A stretch of 30,957 nucleotides of DNA from Oceanospirillaceae bacterium UBA1126 (GCA_002312935.1 DCAT01000082.1:13601-44557); one strand, 5' to 3'; shown: positions 15,995-25,833, counted from the first letter of the stretch. Made by a program: numbers and translations. Notes: generated by a model not told the origin, from the sequence alone.

Positions 15995-17429
15995 TGTCAT
16001 TTGGTTATTAGGGGCCTTATTATTGGTGCGCATCATCGCCATGGTAGTGGTGCCATTTGCTGATACTACAGAGCCTAGGTACGCCGAAATAGCCCGGTTA
16101 ATGATGACCACGAATGACTGGATCACTCCGTGGTTTGAACCAGGTGTGCCTTTTTGGGGAAAACCACCTCTGTCTTTCTGGGCCCAAGCTATTTCGTTTA
16201 AGCTATTTGGCATCAACGAATTCGCTGGCCGGCTACCTGCACTTTTGGCGTTTTTAGCCACTGTATGGATGCTTTGGCGGCTTGCTGCTTCTGTTGTTAA
16301 TGCCCATGTAGCCTATGCGACTTCAGTGGTGTACTGCGGTATGGTACTCACCTTTTTAGCCGCAGGCACGGTGATGACAGACCCCTACTTGGCGTTGGGA
16401 ACCACTTGGTCTATGGTGGCGTTTTATTTGGCACCTAAAGAGAATGTCTGGTATTGGCGTTATGGGTTTTTTATTGGTTTAGGTATTGGTTTGTTAGCCA
16501 AAGGCCCTTTGGCAATAGTGATTAGTGGTGCACCTATCGGTTTATGGGTATTGCTGCAGGGTAAACTGATGTTTTACTTACGAGCTATGCCTTGGGTTAA
16601 GGGTACTTTATTAACCTTAATTATCGCCTTACCATGGTACATATTAGCTGAATTAAAAACCCCAGGGTTTATTAACTACTTTATTGTAGGCGAGCATTTT
16701 ATGCGCTTTGTAGATCCCGGTTGGGTGGGTGATCTATATGGTCATGCGCACAAAGAACCAAAAGGTATGATTTGGCTGCACTGGTTGGCGGGGTCGTTAC
16801 CTTGGGGGCCACTAGCTCTACTTTTATTAATAGGCCATATGTTTAGAACAAGCTGGCGCCTAACAGTATGGCATGCTGTTAAACAGCCAGTGGTCATTTA
16901 TGCGTTGCTATGGGCGTTGGTAACACCTGTATTTTTCACACCTGCTGGTAATGTTATTTGGACCTATGTGCTTCCATCTATGCCAGCGTTTGCCTTCTTA
17001 ATGGGTTGGGCTATGGTGAAACTCAATAATGGTAAAAAATGGCGTCAGCTAGGCTTCAACTTAGTCATGTGGTTTATGCCTGTTGCTGGGCTAGTATTTA
17101 GTGTGTTGGTTGCAAATAACAATGATTTGATGAAAACCGAAAAGCGGATCGCTGAATATGTTGCACAACAACCCCAAAATGGTGATAACCATAATTGGTC
17201 CAGGCTTTACTATCTTGGCTCCAAGCTAGAGTTCTCTGCCCGCTTTTATAGCCATGACAGGGCTAAACCTGTGCAGCTAGACCAGCTTGAAAACTTAGCT
17301 ATTCAGCAGCAAGGCATATTCGTTGCGGTGCCAACAAATCAGTGGCAAACCACTGTTGCTCAGTTTGGAGCAAGGCTGCAACCGCGTATTGAAAACATGC
17401 GCTTTAAGTTAGCTTTTCTTGCTCCTTAG
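15978..17429 (+). CDS. Family 39 (ArnT-like) integral-membrane glycosyltransferase
   Basis: A 483-residue protein with about ten to twelve membrane helices. The first periplasmic loop has ADTTEPRYAEIARLM, the acidic catalytic region of GT39/PMT enzymes, followed by WFEPGVPFWGKPPLSFW, typical of ArnT-like transferases. It should transfer the sugar from the polyprenyl-phosphate carrier made by the upstream enzyme to a periplasmic acceptor. That could be LPS or a protein. The sequence does not say which. It overlaps the GT2 gene by 17 bases. No aminoarabinose synthesis genes accompany it, so a lipid-A role is unproven. Confidence 0.88.
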   Translation: MLQRTNVIWLLGALLLVRIIAMVVVPFADTTEPRYAEIARLMMTTNDWITPWFEPGVPFWGKPPLSFWAQAISFKLFGINEFAGRLPALLAFLATVWMLWRLAASVVNAHVAYATSVVYCGMVLTFLAAGTVMTDPYLALGTTWSMVAFYLAPKENVWYWRYGFFIGLGIGLLAKGPLAIVISGAPIGLWVLLQGKLMFYLRAMPWVKGTLLTLIIALPWYILAELKTPGFINYFIVGEHFMRFVDPGWVGDLYGHAHKEPKGMIWLHWLAGSLPWGPLALLLLIGHMFRTSWRLTVWHAVKQPVVIYALLWALVTPVFFTPAGNVIWTYVLPSMPAFAFLMGWAMVKLNNGKKWRQLGFNLVMWFMPVAGLVFSVLVANNNDLMKTEKRIAEYVAQQPQNGDNHNWSRLYYLGSKLEFSARFYSHDRAKPVQLDQLENLAIQQQGIFVAVPTNQWQTTVAQFGARLQPRIENMRFKLAFLAP

Positions 17430-18490
17430 TCTGAAACAACTTCAAAAGTAGGCCAAAAAGAGGCAGGCGCTAGTGAATTTTCAGTATTGAACTGGCCTAC
17501 GTTGTATTGATCGATCATGACTATCCGTGGACTAAGGTGACGCTCTGTCAGCTTTCCTTCAAGAATTCGTACGGCCTGATCTACGGCTAAGCGGCCCTGC
17601 AACACAGGCGAATCTGTGGGTGCAGCTAAAATATGGCCCCGCTTGATTCCGCGAAATACATTATGGGTAAAGTAGGTCGATACAATATCAATTTTACCAC
17701 GTAAATTGCGGCTAAGTAGTTCGCTGACGGCCACATCTGCTGTAAGTGCTGTGCCCACAATGTAATCAAAATCACTAGTTTCTTCGAGTACTTCTTGGAG
17801 CAAATTACGTTGAATTTCCTTACCTGTATCACCCCATTTTACTGCGACTATTTGCACTCCTGAACCAGCAATGCCGTCGTGAAAGCCGTCATCAATAAAT
17901 TTCACCCAACCTGATTCTTTTGGGCCAGGAAACCACGCTACCTTAGCTTCATTATCCCCTTTGGTGGGGTGACGTTGGGCAAGGTACTGCCCTACTTTTT
18001 CCCCCATGCTGTACCAAGACACGGCTGCTTTAGCGCTTATGCCTATGTTTTCAATGTCGTTGACAGCGGCTACAACGGGAGTGGTTTGCGCAATTTTGCG
18101 AATACTGGGTGACAGCCCGTTAAAAGAAACTGTACCCACAATAATGGCATCACTGGCAGAGTTGGTGCAATGCTTAAGCTGCTCTATTTGAGTACTTAGC
18201 TGAGGGTAACCTCCAGCTTCGAGAACCGTCATGTTAACCCCCAGACGCTTCACTTCTTCCACCATGCCGTAGTTGACACTGAGCCAGTATGGGTCTTTAA
18301 GGTGAGGATAGGTGACACACAAGTGCCACGGTTGAGTGGCTTTTTCTATGGGTTGGTATAACAACGGCCGCATCTGACCTTGATAATCAAACGGTGGATC
18401 CCAGGCCACAATGTCCCACACTGCATAGGCGGGTAAACTAATCCCAAAGCAGAAAACTAAACTTAAACAGTGTGTTAAACGAAAAATCAT
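17426..18490 (-). CDS. torT: Periplasmic TMAO-sensing protein TorT
   Basis: A 354-residue periplasmic binding-protein-like sensor. The signal peptide ends near PAYA. The mature protein begins VWDIVAWDPPFD and contains PWHLCVTYPHLKDPYWLSVN and GVNMTVLEAGGYPQLSTQ, typical of TorT. A second lobe holds AWFPGPKESGWVKFIDDGF. In E. coli TorT binds trimethylamine N-oxide and contacts the TorS sensor domain. It is divergent from torS across 98 bases, with TAAGGTAG upstream of its ATG. Its stop overlaps the convergent glycosyltransferase stop by four bases. The import and demethylation genes for TMAO are 4 kb away, which supports the ligand. Confidence 0.9.
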   Translation of the reverse strand: MIFRLTHCLSLVFCFGISLPAYAVWDIVAWDPPFDYQGQMRPLLYQPIEKATQPWHLCVTYPHLKDPYWLSVNYGMVEEVKRLGVNMTVLEAGGYPQLSTQIEQLKHCTNSASDAIIVGTVSFNGLSPSIRKIAQTTPVVAAVNDIENIGISAKAAVSWYSMGEKVGQYLAQRHPTKGDNEAKVAWFPGPKESGWVKFIDDGFHDGIAGSGVQIVAVKWGDTGKEIQRNLLQEVLEETSDFDYIVGTALTADVAVSELLSRNLRGKIDIVSTYFTHNVFRGIKRGHILAAPTDSPVLQGRLAVDQAVRILEGKLTERHLSPRIVMIDQYNVGQFNTENSLAPASFWPTFEVVSD

Positions 18491-18588
18491 GGTGTTAACT
18501 ACCTTAGGTGGTACATTTAAGGGTGAAAATCGGCTGCGGTACTAGAGCGTATTGTGTTATTTTACGCCTACGTTAGTCTACCTTCTGA

Positions 18589-21534
18589 GTGCCTATGGCT
18601 GTCAACCTTGGCGTCGGCAGTAAATTACTGTTGGCTATGATCTTAACCATTAGTTTGTTATTAGTTGCTGCCGTAATTGGTTGGCAGGGTTATGAGCGGG
18701 TGGCCAGTAAACAAAACTCGGTGATTGATGAGGCCATACCCAGTATTATTGCGGCCCACAGCTTAACAGAGATTAACGCTAGTTTAGCCACCGCCGCCCC
18801 AGCACTGTTAGGTGTGACTAATGAGCCTGAACGTAAAAAAATCACTGCCACTATCGAATATCAATTACAGCAACTCAGGGATTCATCTATTTGGCTTGGC
18901 GGCGCCAGCGACTACCCTTTTGAAAGCTTGGTATTGCAGAGCATGAGCGTGAATATCAGTAACAACTTAGTGCGCCAAATTAGTTTAGTGGAACGACGAC
19001 TAGACTATTTGCAAAAAGCGAGCGTGCTACAAAATAAAACCTTACTTGCAATGAGCAAGATTCATGATATTAGCACCTCCTTGGTAGCTAATGCGAACAC
19101 CATGACCACGGCAGTGGCGTCTAGTTTATATGACTTAGCCGATGCCAAGACTGACGCTGGGCAGGATGCTTTGTATATTGCATTTGATCGCCTCATTGAG
19201 GTTGATTTAGATCATATGGACAGGATGTACGAACTGCGCCAGCGTTCTGCAAGCTTAATGGGTTTGCTAACCCTGCTGCCTAAACAGACCACTTTAGCTG
19301 CGTTATATAAAATTAAGCAGGACATTCAACTCAATATGGTGGTGCTTCAGCGCCGGGTTGCCGAAGTGAATGACCCAGGTCGCCGCCAGCAAGGGTTAGA
19401 TTTGCTGTCGGTGGTTAAAACTAACATTGCCTCTACTACCGCAGAAAACCTATTTGCCTTGCAGCGAAGTAACATTAATGTGCTCAACCAATTAGTGGTA
19501 TTGAACAATGCCAGTGTTAAATTGACTAAAGCATTTAATGAGCAAGCAGACAGCGCTAGCAGAGCTGCAGGGGCTAAAGTACAGAAGGCTACAGACGAAG
19601 CTCGCACTGCGGTAGCTAATGGCCGCAACATATTACTGATTGCGTGTTTAATTTTGGCTGTCGTGGCAATCAGTGTTTTGTGGTTCTATGTCAAACGTAA
19701 TCTTTTTCATCGATTAACCCAGTTAAACCAAGCCTTCTTAGCGGTAGCTCAAGGCAACTTAGACTATCAATTGCAAATTAGTGGCCATGATGAGCTAGGG
19801 CGCTTGGCTAAAACTGTACAGGTGTTCAAAGAAAATGCCCGCGCTCGCCAGCAGCTAGAGCAGCAACAAGAAGCTGTAGAGCTGCGCCTAAGGAACTATC
19901 AGTCTGAGCTTGAGCAAGAGATCCAAATGCGCACGGGACAGCTTCAGCAGCTAAATCAGGAGCTTTTGGCGACGGCTGGAAAGCATCAGCTTGCTCGTAC
20001 GGAAGCAGAGCGAGCAAACCAAGCAAAAACTGCTTTTTTAGCCACTATGAGCCATGAGGTACGGACACCTTTAAGTGGTGTGCTAGGCACCTTAAGGTTA
20101 TTGCAAAAAACACAATTAGATACTCAGCAAACGGAATATATAGGCCTAAGTCAGGCTGCTGCTGAAGCTTTATTAGGTATTTTGAATGGCATCCTAGATT
20201 ATGCCAAGGTAGAGCAAGGAAATATGCAGATGGAAAATTTGCCCTACCAGCTAGTCAAGGTAGAGGCGAACATGATGGCCCTAATGTCTGGTGCAGCGGC
20301 TGAAAAAGGACTGCAGTTAGACGTGCATATCCCACAGCAACTTAGACAACAAACCCTTTTAGGTGATCAGGGTAAGGTCCAACAAGTATTATTTAACTTA
20401 CTGGGTAATGCCATTAAATTCACCAGCGTAGGCTACATTGAGCTTTATGTGAGTTTGATTGAAGACGACAGTTTAATTGAACGCTTGCGTTTTGAAGTAA
20501 GAGATACCGGTTTAGGTATTCCACAAGACATGCGTCAGACGCTGTTTCAGCCGTTTACCCAATATGATGCGTCCACCTCCAGACGTTTTGGAGGCACTGG
20601 TTTAGGATTGTCTATTTGTAAAACCTTGGTGGAAGCCATGGAAGGCACTATTGGCATTAGTAGCTGTGTTGAAAATGATGTAAAACAAGGGTCAAACGTA
20701 TGGTTTGAATTACCTTATTGGCCAGATTTAGAATACATACCTTTAACGCCTAGTGTCGCTGAGACTACCGCAGTTTTAACGTGTATGAATATATTATTGG
20801 TAGAAGATAATGAGATTGGTCGGATCGTTGTAGAAGGTTATCTGAGCCATGAGGGACACAAAGTAACGTTGGCCAAGAATGGGTTTGAGGCTCTAGCGCT
20901 AGCAGAAAACCACTTCGACATTATTCTAATGGACATTAGTATGCCCGGCATGGACGGTGTTGAAACCACCCTGCGAATGCATCAAGTTCATAAACGCTTG
21001 GGGTTAAAAATCCCAATTATCGCCATGTCTGCACATATTTTTCCAGAGGAGGTTGATTCTTATTTAAGTTCAGGGCTAGATGGGTTTTTGGGCAAACCCA
21101 TAGACCCAGAACGGTTAAATGATTTGCTATTAGGTGTTAGCCAAGCCCAGGAGAAGCTGGTATCTATGCCTCATGAAGCAGAAATTCAGTTAGTTAATGA
21201 AAAATTGCTTAACGATGACCTCAGTGTGTTGGGTAAAACCTGTTTGTTAGAAATGGTTAGCCTTTTCACTCAAGCTTGTAATGATAATATGGAGGCGCTA
21301 GAAATTGCACGGCAACAAGAGGATTGGGTGAAACTAAGTGACTCAGCACACAATTTTAAAAATGCTGCGGGTAGTTTGGGACTTGAGACATTACATCAAT
21401 TAATTAACCAGCTGGAAAGCCAAGCAAAGCATGGTCAGCCTACGAGTATCGATTTGATTCTAGAAGATCTGCCAGACCTGGTAAAAGTTTCCCAAAAAGC
21501 CCTCAATAACTGGAGTGCTGCACATATTACCTAG
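18589..21534 (+). CDS. torS: Hybrid sensor histidine kinase TorS
   Basis: An inner-membrane sensor kinase of ~980 residues (GTG at 18589; an ATG at 18595 would remove two residues). Order: helix 1 (~12-31), a ~300-residue all-helical periplasmic domain typical of TorS, helix 2 (~345-365), HAMP, a coiled coil of Glu/Gln-rich repeats, then HisKA with MSHEVRTPL (His489). The ATP-binding domain has N in LLGNAIKF, DTGLGIP and GGTGLGLS. A receiver domain follows (LVEDNEIG, Asp782 in LMDISMPGMDG), and last an HPt domain with His921 (SAHNFKNAAGSLG). All phosphorelay residues are present. It should relay the TorT-TMAO signal to TorR. Confidence 0.93.
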   Translation: MPMAVNLGVGSKLLLAMILTISLLLVAAVIGWQGYERVASKQNSVIDEAIPSIIAAHSLTEINASLATAAPALLGVTNEPERKKITATIEYQLQQLRDSSIWLGGASDYPFESLVLQSMSVNISNNLVRQISLVERRLDYLQKASVLQNKTLLAMSKIHDISTSLVANANTMTTAVASSLYDLADAKTDAGQDALYIAFDRLIEVDLDHMDRMYELRQRSASLMGLLTLLPKQTTLAALYKIKQDIQLNMVVLQRRVAEVNDPGRRQQGLDLLSVVKTNIASTTAENLFALQRSNINVLNQLVVLNNASVKLTKAFNEQADSASRAAGAKVQKATDEARTAVANGRNILLIACLILAVVAISVLWFYVKRNLFHRLTQLNQAFLAVAQGNLDYQLQISGHDELGRLAKTVQVFKENARARQQLEQQQEAVELRLRNYQSELEQEIQMRTGQLQQLNQELLATAGKHQLARTEAERANQAKTAFLATMSHEVRTPLSGVLGTLRLLQKTQLDTQQTEYIGLSQAAAEALLGILNGILDYAKVEQGNMQMENLPYQLVKVEANMMALMSGAAAEKGLQLDVHIPQQLRQQTLLGDQGKVQQVLFNLLGNAIKFTSVGYIELYVSLIEDDSLIERLRFEVRDTGLGIPQDMRQTLFQPFTQYDASTSRRFGGTGLGLSICKTLVEAMEGTIGISSCVENDVKQGSNVWFELPYWPDLEYIPLTPSVAETTAVLTCMNILLVEDNEIGRIVVEGYLSHEGHKVTLAKNGFEALALAENHFDIILMDISMPGMDGVETTLRMHQVHKRLGLKIPIIAMSAHIFPEEVDSYLSSGLDGFLGKPIDPERLNDLLLGVSQAQEKLVSMPHEAEIQLVNEKLLNDDLSVLGKTCLLEMVSLFTQACNDNMEALEIARQQEDWVKLSDSAHNFKNAAGSLGLETLHQLINQLESQAKHGQPTSIDLILEDLPDLVKVSQKALNNWSAAHIT

Positions 21535-21542
21535 GGTTAAGG

Positions 21543-22253
21543 CTACGATTCGTCTAAACCGCTAAACAAATAACCCTCTCCATGAACGGTGGTTAACAGG
21601 TTGGGTTGTTTATAGTCACGTTCCAATTTTCGCCGTAAGCGCATGATTAATACATCTATGGTGCGATCGTTTGGATCCCAGCTGCGATGAGTGACTTGGG
21701 ATAATAAACGATCACGATTAAGCACTTGACCGGGGTGGGTCATAAAGACAAACAAGAGTTCGAATTCTGCTCTAGTTAACTTAATCTCTTGTTGATCTCT
21801 GCCTAATAAATGGCGACGAGACGCATCTAACAATAAGCCATCAAAAGCATAGATGGATTTGTGTTGTATGGGCTCTTCACTATGGCTATGAATGCGCCGT
21901 AGTAGGTTAGTGACTCGTGCCAGAAGTTCTCGTGGGTTAAACGGTTTAGTTACATAATCATCGGCACCTATTTCGAGGCCAACAATACGGTCTATATCGT
22001 CAGTTTTCCCAGTGACTAACACGATACCCATACTGCTTTTGGCTCTTACTTCGCGAGCCAGCAACAAACCACTTTCATCAGGCAAGTTAATGTCTAAAAG
22101 AAGCATGCTGATGTCTTCTTGGTTGATCACAAGGCGCATTTCTCTAGCACAGCTCACAGCAGTGACACGATAACCCTCAGACTCAAAGTAGCCTGCAAGC
22201 TTAGTTCGGGTGATAGCTTCATCTTCTACTATGAGGATGTGATGAGTCTTCAT
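21543..22253 (-). CDS. torR: OmpR-family response regulator TorR
   Basis: A 236-residue regulator with a receiver domain (LIVEDEAITR, phospho-acceptor Asp54 in LLLDINLPDE, switch Thr in LVTGKTDD, Lys in YVTKPFNP) and a C-terminal winged helix (LTRAEFELLFVFMTHPG, WDPNDRTIDVLIMRLRRKL). It converges on torS with an eight-base gap and no terminator between them, so antisense read-through is possible. In E. coli TorR activates torCAD at CTGTTCATAT boxes. No torCAD is present here. The likely targets are tdm and tmo genes (see the box upstream of tdm). Confidence 0.9.
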   Translation of the reverse strand: MKTHHILIVEDEAITRTKLAGYFESEGYRVTAVSCAREMRLVINQEDISMLLLDINLPDESGLLLAREVRAKSSMGIVLVTGKTDDIDRIVGLEIGADDYVTKPFNPRELLARVTNLLRRIHSHSEEPIQHKSIYAFDGLLLDASRRHLLGRDQQEIKLTRAEFELLFVFMTHPGQVLNRDRLLSQVTHRSWDPNDRTIDVLIMRLRRKLERDYKQPNLLTTVHGEGYLFSGLDES

Positions 22254-22508
22254 AAGGGCTACTCTTGTTATTATTGTAAACTAGTATAGCAGTAGATATA
22301 GACATAAAAAAAGGCACCAGCTGGGCGGAGTCCTTTTGAGCTAGACCTACTTCGTAAGCATTAATATATTAGTGTTTTTCGGGTGCTCATTTGAGGCTAG
22401 AAAATGGCGTTTGACTAGTTGTTGATTGGTGCGTACTCAGCTTGGGTTTAATTCCAGCCAGCTGCTGTGCAACCCTTATTTCAAGTTGTATGTTGGGATG
22501 GCAGCTAT
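22254..22508. other. Non-coding stretch between torR and the tmo operon terminator
   Basis: No gene is visible in these 255 bases. On the minus strand a TATACT -10-like hexamer lies ~30-40 bases before the torR start, with no clear -35. An A-run followed by GGCACCAGCTGGGCGG at 22305-22330 looks like a decayed terminator stem. I found no good tor-box match here. Confidence 0.4.
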
Positions 22509-22537
22509 AAAAAGGCCGGGCATTGCCCGGCCTTTTT
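22509..22537. terminator. Strong bidirectional terminator after tmoW
   Basis: GGCCGGGC-ATT-GCCCGGCC with five A on the left and five T on the right forms a 13-bp stem usable on both strands. It lies 22 bases past the tmoW stop and ends the tmo transcript on the minus strand. Confidence 0.92.
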
Positions 22538-22558
22538 ATCTGTTAAATTAAACCTTTA

Positions 22559-24619
22559 TTAATTTAATCCTAGAGCCTGCTTTCTCTGGTTAGCCCACGT
22601 ACGCAGGATTTGATCAATGGCTAGACCAATACACGCCACACAAACACCAAGAATTAAACCGTTACCAACACCATTTCTGTCAGACAAAGACCCTAGAATC
22701 AATTGTCCCAGATCATCGGTACCGATCATTGCACCAATAATGACCATAGATAGGGCAAACACCACAGTTTGATTAAGGCCCAAGGCAATGTGAGGGAATG
22801 ACATGGGTAACTCAATAGTTAACCAACGTTGTACTCGATTCACTCCAGACATTGTACCTGCGTCTTGTAGCGTTTCGGGCACACTCAATAGGCCTTCTAC
22901 AGTGTAGCGAAGAGCCGGAATTGACGCATACACAATAATTGCAATGACGACCGCGGTATCAGTAATGCCAAACAGCATCATTACGGGGATTAAATAAATA
23001 AATGATGGGAAGGTCTGAAAGGTATCACAGTAGGTCAAAATAAAGCGTGTTGATCTGGCATTCTGTGCACACAATGTGCCCACTGTAATACCAATTATGC
23101 CTGATACGAGCACAGATACACTCATTAGGTATGCGGTAATCAGCGCTCGGTCCCACCACTGGGTGAGAGCAATAAAGAGTAATAATGCACCGACAGTTAA
23201 GGCAACTCGAAGACCCCCCACAATAAAACCAATACCCATAAACAATGTAAAGGTTGCTATCACTGGCATGCCCAAATAGGCGGCTTTAACGGGTAACAAT
23301 ACAGAAAGAATTAGCCATTCGTTAAAGACTTTAAGTGCGAAGAAGTAGGTGTCCCATATCCAGTCAACGCCAGACTGCAAGTAAATAGCGATGGACATGC
23401 CCTTGTTATGCGGCACAATGTACAGGTAATTAAAACCTTCTGGAAAAATGAATTGACCGACGTAAGCTAAGCCTAGTGCGATCACGAAAAGTGCTGCAAA
23501 CAGGAGAGAATACTTGTGCTTCTCGATAAAAGACAGACTGGAAAAATAGTCGGTTTGCTTATTGGCCCAGGCCAGTGACATACGGTCGAGCACAATCGCG
23601 ATCAATACGATGCAAATACCGATTTCGGTCGCTTTACCAATATCAAGGCGGTTAAGAGCAATTAGAAGATCAATGCCTAGCCCCTTCGCACCGATCAGCG
23701 ACGCTAAAACCACCATGGCCAAGCATTGCATGATGACTTGGTTTACACCAATCAATATGTCGCGGCGGGCTGTTGGCACCAATACATTGGTCAATAGTTG
23801 CCAATTGGTGCAACCACTCATCATGCCAGACTCGGCAACTTCGGGCCCCAATTTTTTGAGGCCAAGTAAGGTAAGGCGCACCATTGGTGGAGTGGCAAAA
23901 ATAACCGTTGCAATAGCACCTGCATGATCACCAATACCAAAAAATACCATCACTGGAATTAAGTAGGAAAAATGAGGGATGATCTGCGCCATGTTAAGTA
24001 GTGGATTGAGTACAGCTTCAACAGTTTTGTTTCTAAAGGCCCATATGCCAAGTATGAGGCCAATAAAAACCGAAACTGGGGCAGCGACCAATACGAAGGA
24101 CAAGGTCTGCATGGCCGGTTCCCATTGGCCAAACACCGAAATGTAGGTCATTGAAAGCCCTACTAAAAGAGCAAGTCTGCGTCCAGCAAGTGCATAGCCT
24201 AAAATGGTGGCACCACCAGCGATCACTGTCCAGGGTAAACCAGGCATTCTCGCCCAAGGGTTTGCTGTTACCCAGTCCCAACTGGAAAAAGTGACGACTG
24301 TTTTTGCGCCGCCTAGCATTATTTCTCTGATAAACTCGATTTGAAAAAGAATGAAGCCCGATATTACTCGTGTGAATTGGCTCACTAGCGGCTTTTGCTC
24401 GAACTCCTGGATATCGGGGTCGTACACTTCAATTGGCCACCATTCAAACATTAGGTAACCAATGGAGTCGTTGATATAAAGAGGGAACCATTTGAGTAAT
24501 GGCGGTAGGCGCCATAGAACATTAGACTCAGCAGGCACAATAAAATGGTTCAGCAGGTAAAAAATCACTAACAGTAAGATAAATTGTAGGGATTTTTTCT
24601 GTTTAAATAGTTCGATCAT
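22559..24619 (-). CDS. tmoW: TMAO ABC transporter permease TmoW (duplicated ProW-like domains)
   Basis: A 686-residue inner-membrane permease containing two ProW-type halves in one chain. Each has its own ATPase-coupling loop: GCTNWQLLTNVLVPTARRD with GAKGLG in the first half and GVNRVQRWLTIELPMSFPH with GTDDLG in the second. The usual ProW is about half this length. The double-domain form, with the adjacent tmoX and tdm, matches TmoW of marine bacteria. It imports TMAO with TmoV and TmoX. Its ATG overlaps the tmoV stop (ATGA), so the two are translationally coupled. Confidence 0.88.
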   Translation of the reverse strand: MIELFKQKKSLQFILLLVIFYLLNHFIVPAESNVLWRLPPLLKWFPLYINDSIGYLMFEWWPIEVYDPDIQEFEQKPLVSQFTRVISGFILFQIEFIREIMLGGAKTVVTFSSWDWVTANPWARMPGLPWTVIAGGATILGYALAGRRLALLVGLSMTYISVFGQWEPAMQTLSFVLVAAPVSVFIGLILGIWAFRNKTVEAVLNPLLNMAQIIPHFSYLIPVMVFFGIGDHAGAIATVIFATPPMVRLTLLGLKKLGPEVAESGMMSGCTNWQLLTNVLVPTARRDILIGVNQVIMQCLAMVVLASLIGAKGLGIDLLIALNRLDIGKATEIGICIVLIAIVLDRMSLAWANKQTDYFSSLSFIEKHKYSLLFAALFVIALGLAYVGQFIFPEGFNYLYIVPHNKGMSIAIYLQSGVDWIWDTYFFALKVFNEWLILSVLLPVKAAYLGMPVIATFTLFMGIGFIVGGLRVALTVGALLLFIALTQWWDRALITAYLMSVSVLVSGIIGITVGTLCAQNARSTRFILTYCDTFQTFPSFIYLIPVMMLFGITDTAVVIAIIVYASIPALRYTVEGLLSVPETLQDAGTMSGVNRVQRWLTIELPMSFPHIALGLNQTVVFALSMVIIGAMIGTDDLGQLILGSLSDRNGVGNGLILGVCVACIGLAIDQILRTWANQRKQALGLN

Positions 24620-25704
24620 GAGGCGTTTTCACTCCCCTTGGTTGAATGGCTTCCAAACAAAACATGAACAATTTTAGCAGCGGTTATAGCGCCAACAGCT
24701 TGGCCTGCGTCATCAACAACCGTCACTGGTTTGCTAGAGTTTAGAATGACTTCAGCCACAGTTTCAATAACCACATTATGAGGCACTGTAAAGTCACTCA
24801 TCGACTCAAGTGGGTCAAATGCGTCCATCACAGATTCGATCTTTAGTACCTTTTCCCGCGGCACTTCTTCGGTAAATTTACGGACGTATTCAGTCGCTGG
24901 ATTGAGCACTATATTGGCGGGTGTATCAAGCTGCTCAATGATGCCATCTTTCATGATGGCAATGCGGTCAGCTAGACGCAAGGCTTCGTCAAAATCATGG
25001 GTGACGAATAAGATCGTTTTGTGTAGTACTGATTGTAAGCGCAGAAATTCATCCTGCATTTCCTTACGAATGAGTGGGTCAAGTGCAGAAAAAGGTTCGT
25101 CAAGGAACCAGATATCAGGCTCAATCACTAGCGAACGGGCGATGCCGACTCGCTGCTGTTGGCCACCTGATAGTTGTCGCGGGAAATAGTCTTCACGCCC
25201 AGTAAGGCCCACTAAATCGACCATTTCTTTGGCTTTTTTAACACTCTCTTGAGTGCTAACGCCCTTTACTTGTAATGGGAAAGCAATATTTTCTAATACT
25301 GTCTTGTGTGGCAGCAAAGCGAAGTTTTGAAACACCATGCCCATTTTATTGCGGCGTAGCTCAATCAATTGTTTGTTATTCATTTTCAGGATGTCTTCAC
25401 CTTCAATGAATATTTTGCCAGCAGTGGCGTCAGTCAATCTGGAGATGCACCTCAATAGGGTTGATTTTCCAGAGCCAGATAGACCCATAATAATCAGTAG
25501 TTCACCTGCATGTATGTCGAAAGAAGCATTATTTACTCCAACGATGCATCCTGCGGCCTGAAATTTTGCAGCATCAACTACACCATTAGCTTTCTTTAAC
25601 ATGCTTTCTGCATTGTCGCCGAAAATTTTGTAGACTGAGTCGCAACGAATTACGGGTTCGTCCGAAAGAGATGTTGCATTTTGCGTAGACATAGGCGAAT
25701 TCAT
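24616..25704 (-). CDS. tmoV: TMAO ABC transporter ATP-binding protein TmoV
   Basis: A 362-residue ProV/OpuAA-type ATPase. Walker A is GLSGSGKST, the Q-loop VFQNFALLPH, signature LSGGQQQRVG, Walker B WFLDEPFSALD, and the switch His in FVTHDF. The long insertion before Walker A (ESMLKKANGVVDAAKFQAAG) is typical of the glycine-betaine subfamily. A partial CBS-like regulatory tail (PVTVVDDAGQAVGAIT) closes it. Two ATGs, 25704 and 25692, are possible and neither has a clear ribosome site. A terminator lies between tmoX and this gene, so it is probably made at lower levels than the binding protein. Confidence 0.9.
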   Translation of the reverse strand: MNSPMSTQNATSLSDEPVIRCDSVYKIFGDNAESMLKKANGVVDAAKFQAAGCIVGVNNASFDIHAGELLIIMGLSGSGKSTLLRCISRLTDATAGKIFIEGEDILKMNNKQLIELRRNKMGMVFQNFALLPHKTVLENIAFPLQVKGVSTQESVKKAKEMVDLVGLTGREDYFPRQLSGGQQQRVGIARSLVIEPDIWFLDEPFSALDPLIRKEMQDEFLRLQSVLHKTILFVTHDFDEALRLADRIAIMKDGIIEQLDTPANIVLNPATEYVRKFTEEVPREKVLKIESVMDAFDPLESMSDFTVPHNVVIETVAEVILNSSKPVTVVDDAGQAVGAITAAKIVHVLFGSHSTKGSENAS

Positions 25705-25764
25705 TTTTTTATATTTTAGTGTTTAAGGATGACATCTTAGGCTAAATAAGAAAGGCTATTATGT

Positions 25765-25804
25765 CAAAAAATAACCCTCTGATTAGATCACCAACCAGAG
25801 GGTT
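25765..25804 (-). terminator. Intrinsic terminator/attenuator between tmoX and tmoV
   Basis: On the minus strand a nine-base stem (AACCCTCTG/CAGAGGGTT) with a 14-base loop is followed by TATTTTTT. It lies directly after tmoX and before tmoV. Inference: partial read-through keeps the binding protein in excess over the permease and ATPase, as is common for binding-protein-dependent importers. Confidence 0.8.
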
Positions 25805-25833
25805 TAGTTACTTAGGCATTAATGCCCCAAGTG

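Noticed and set aside
15978..17429. Calling the GT39 enzyme ArnT (aminoarabinose transfer to lipid A)
   Set aside because: No arn synthesis genes are present, and the gtrA-GT2 pairing points to a gtr-type glycosylation system with unknown acceptor.
22305..22340. A-run plus GGCACC...GGCGGAGTCC resembling a terminator upstream of torR
   Set aside because: The stem arms pair poorly by eye. It may be a decayed terminator, but I cannot support it as functional.
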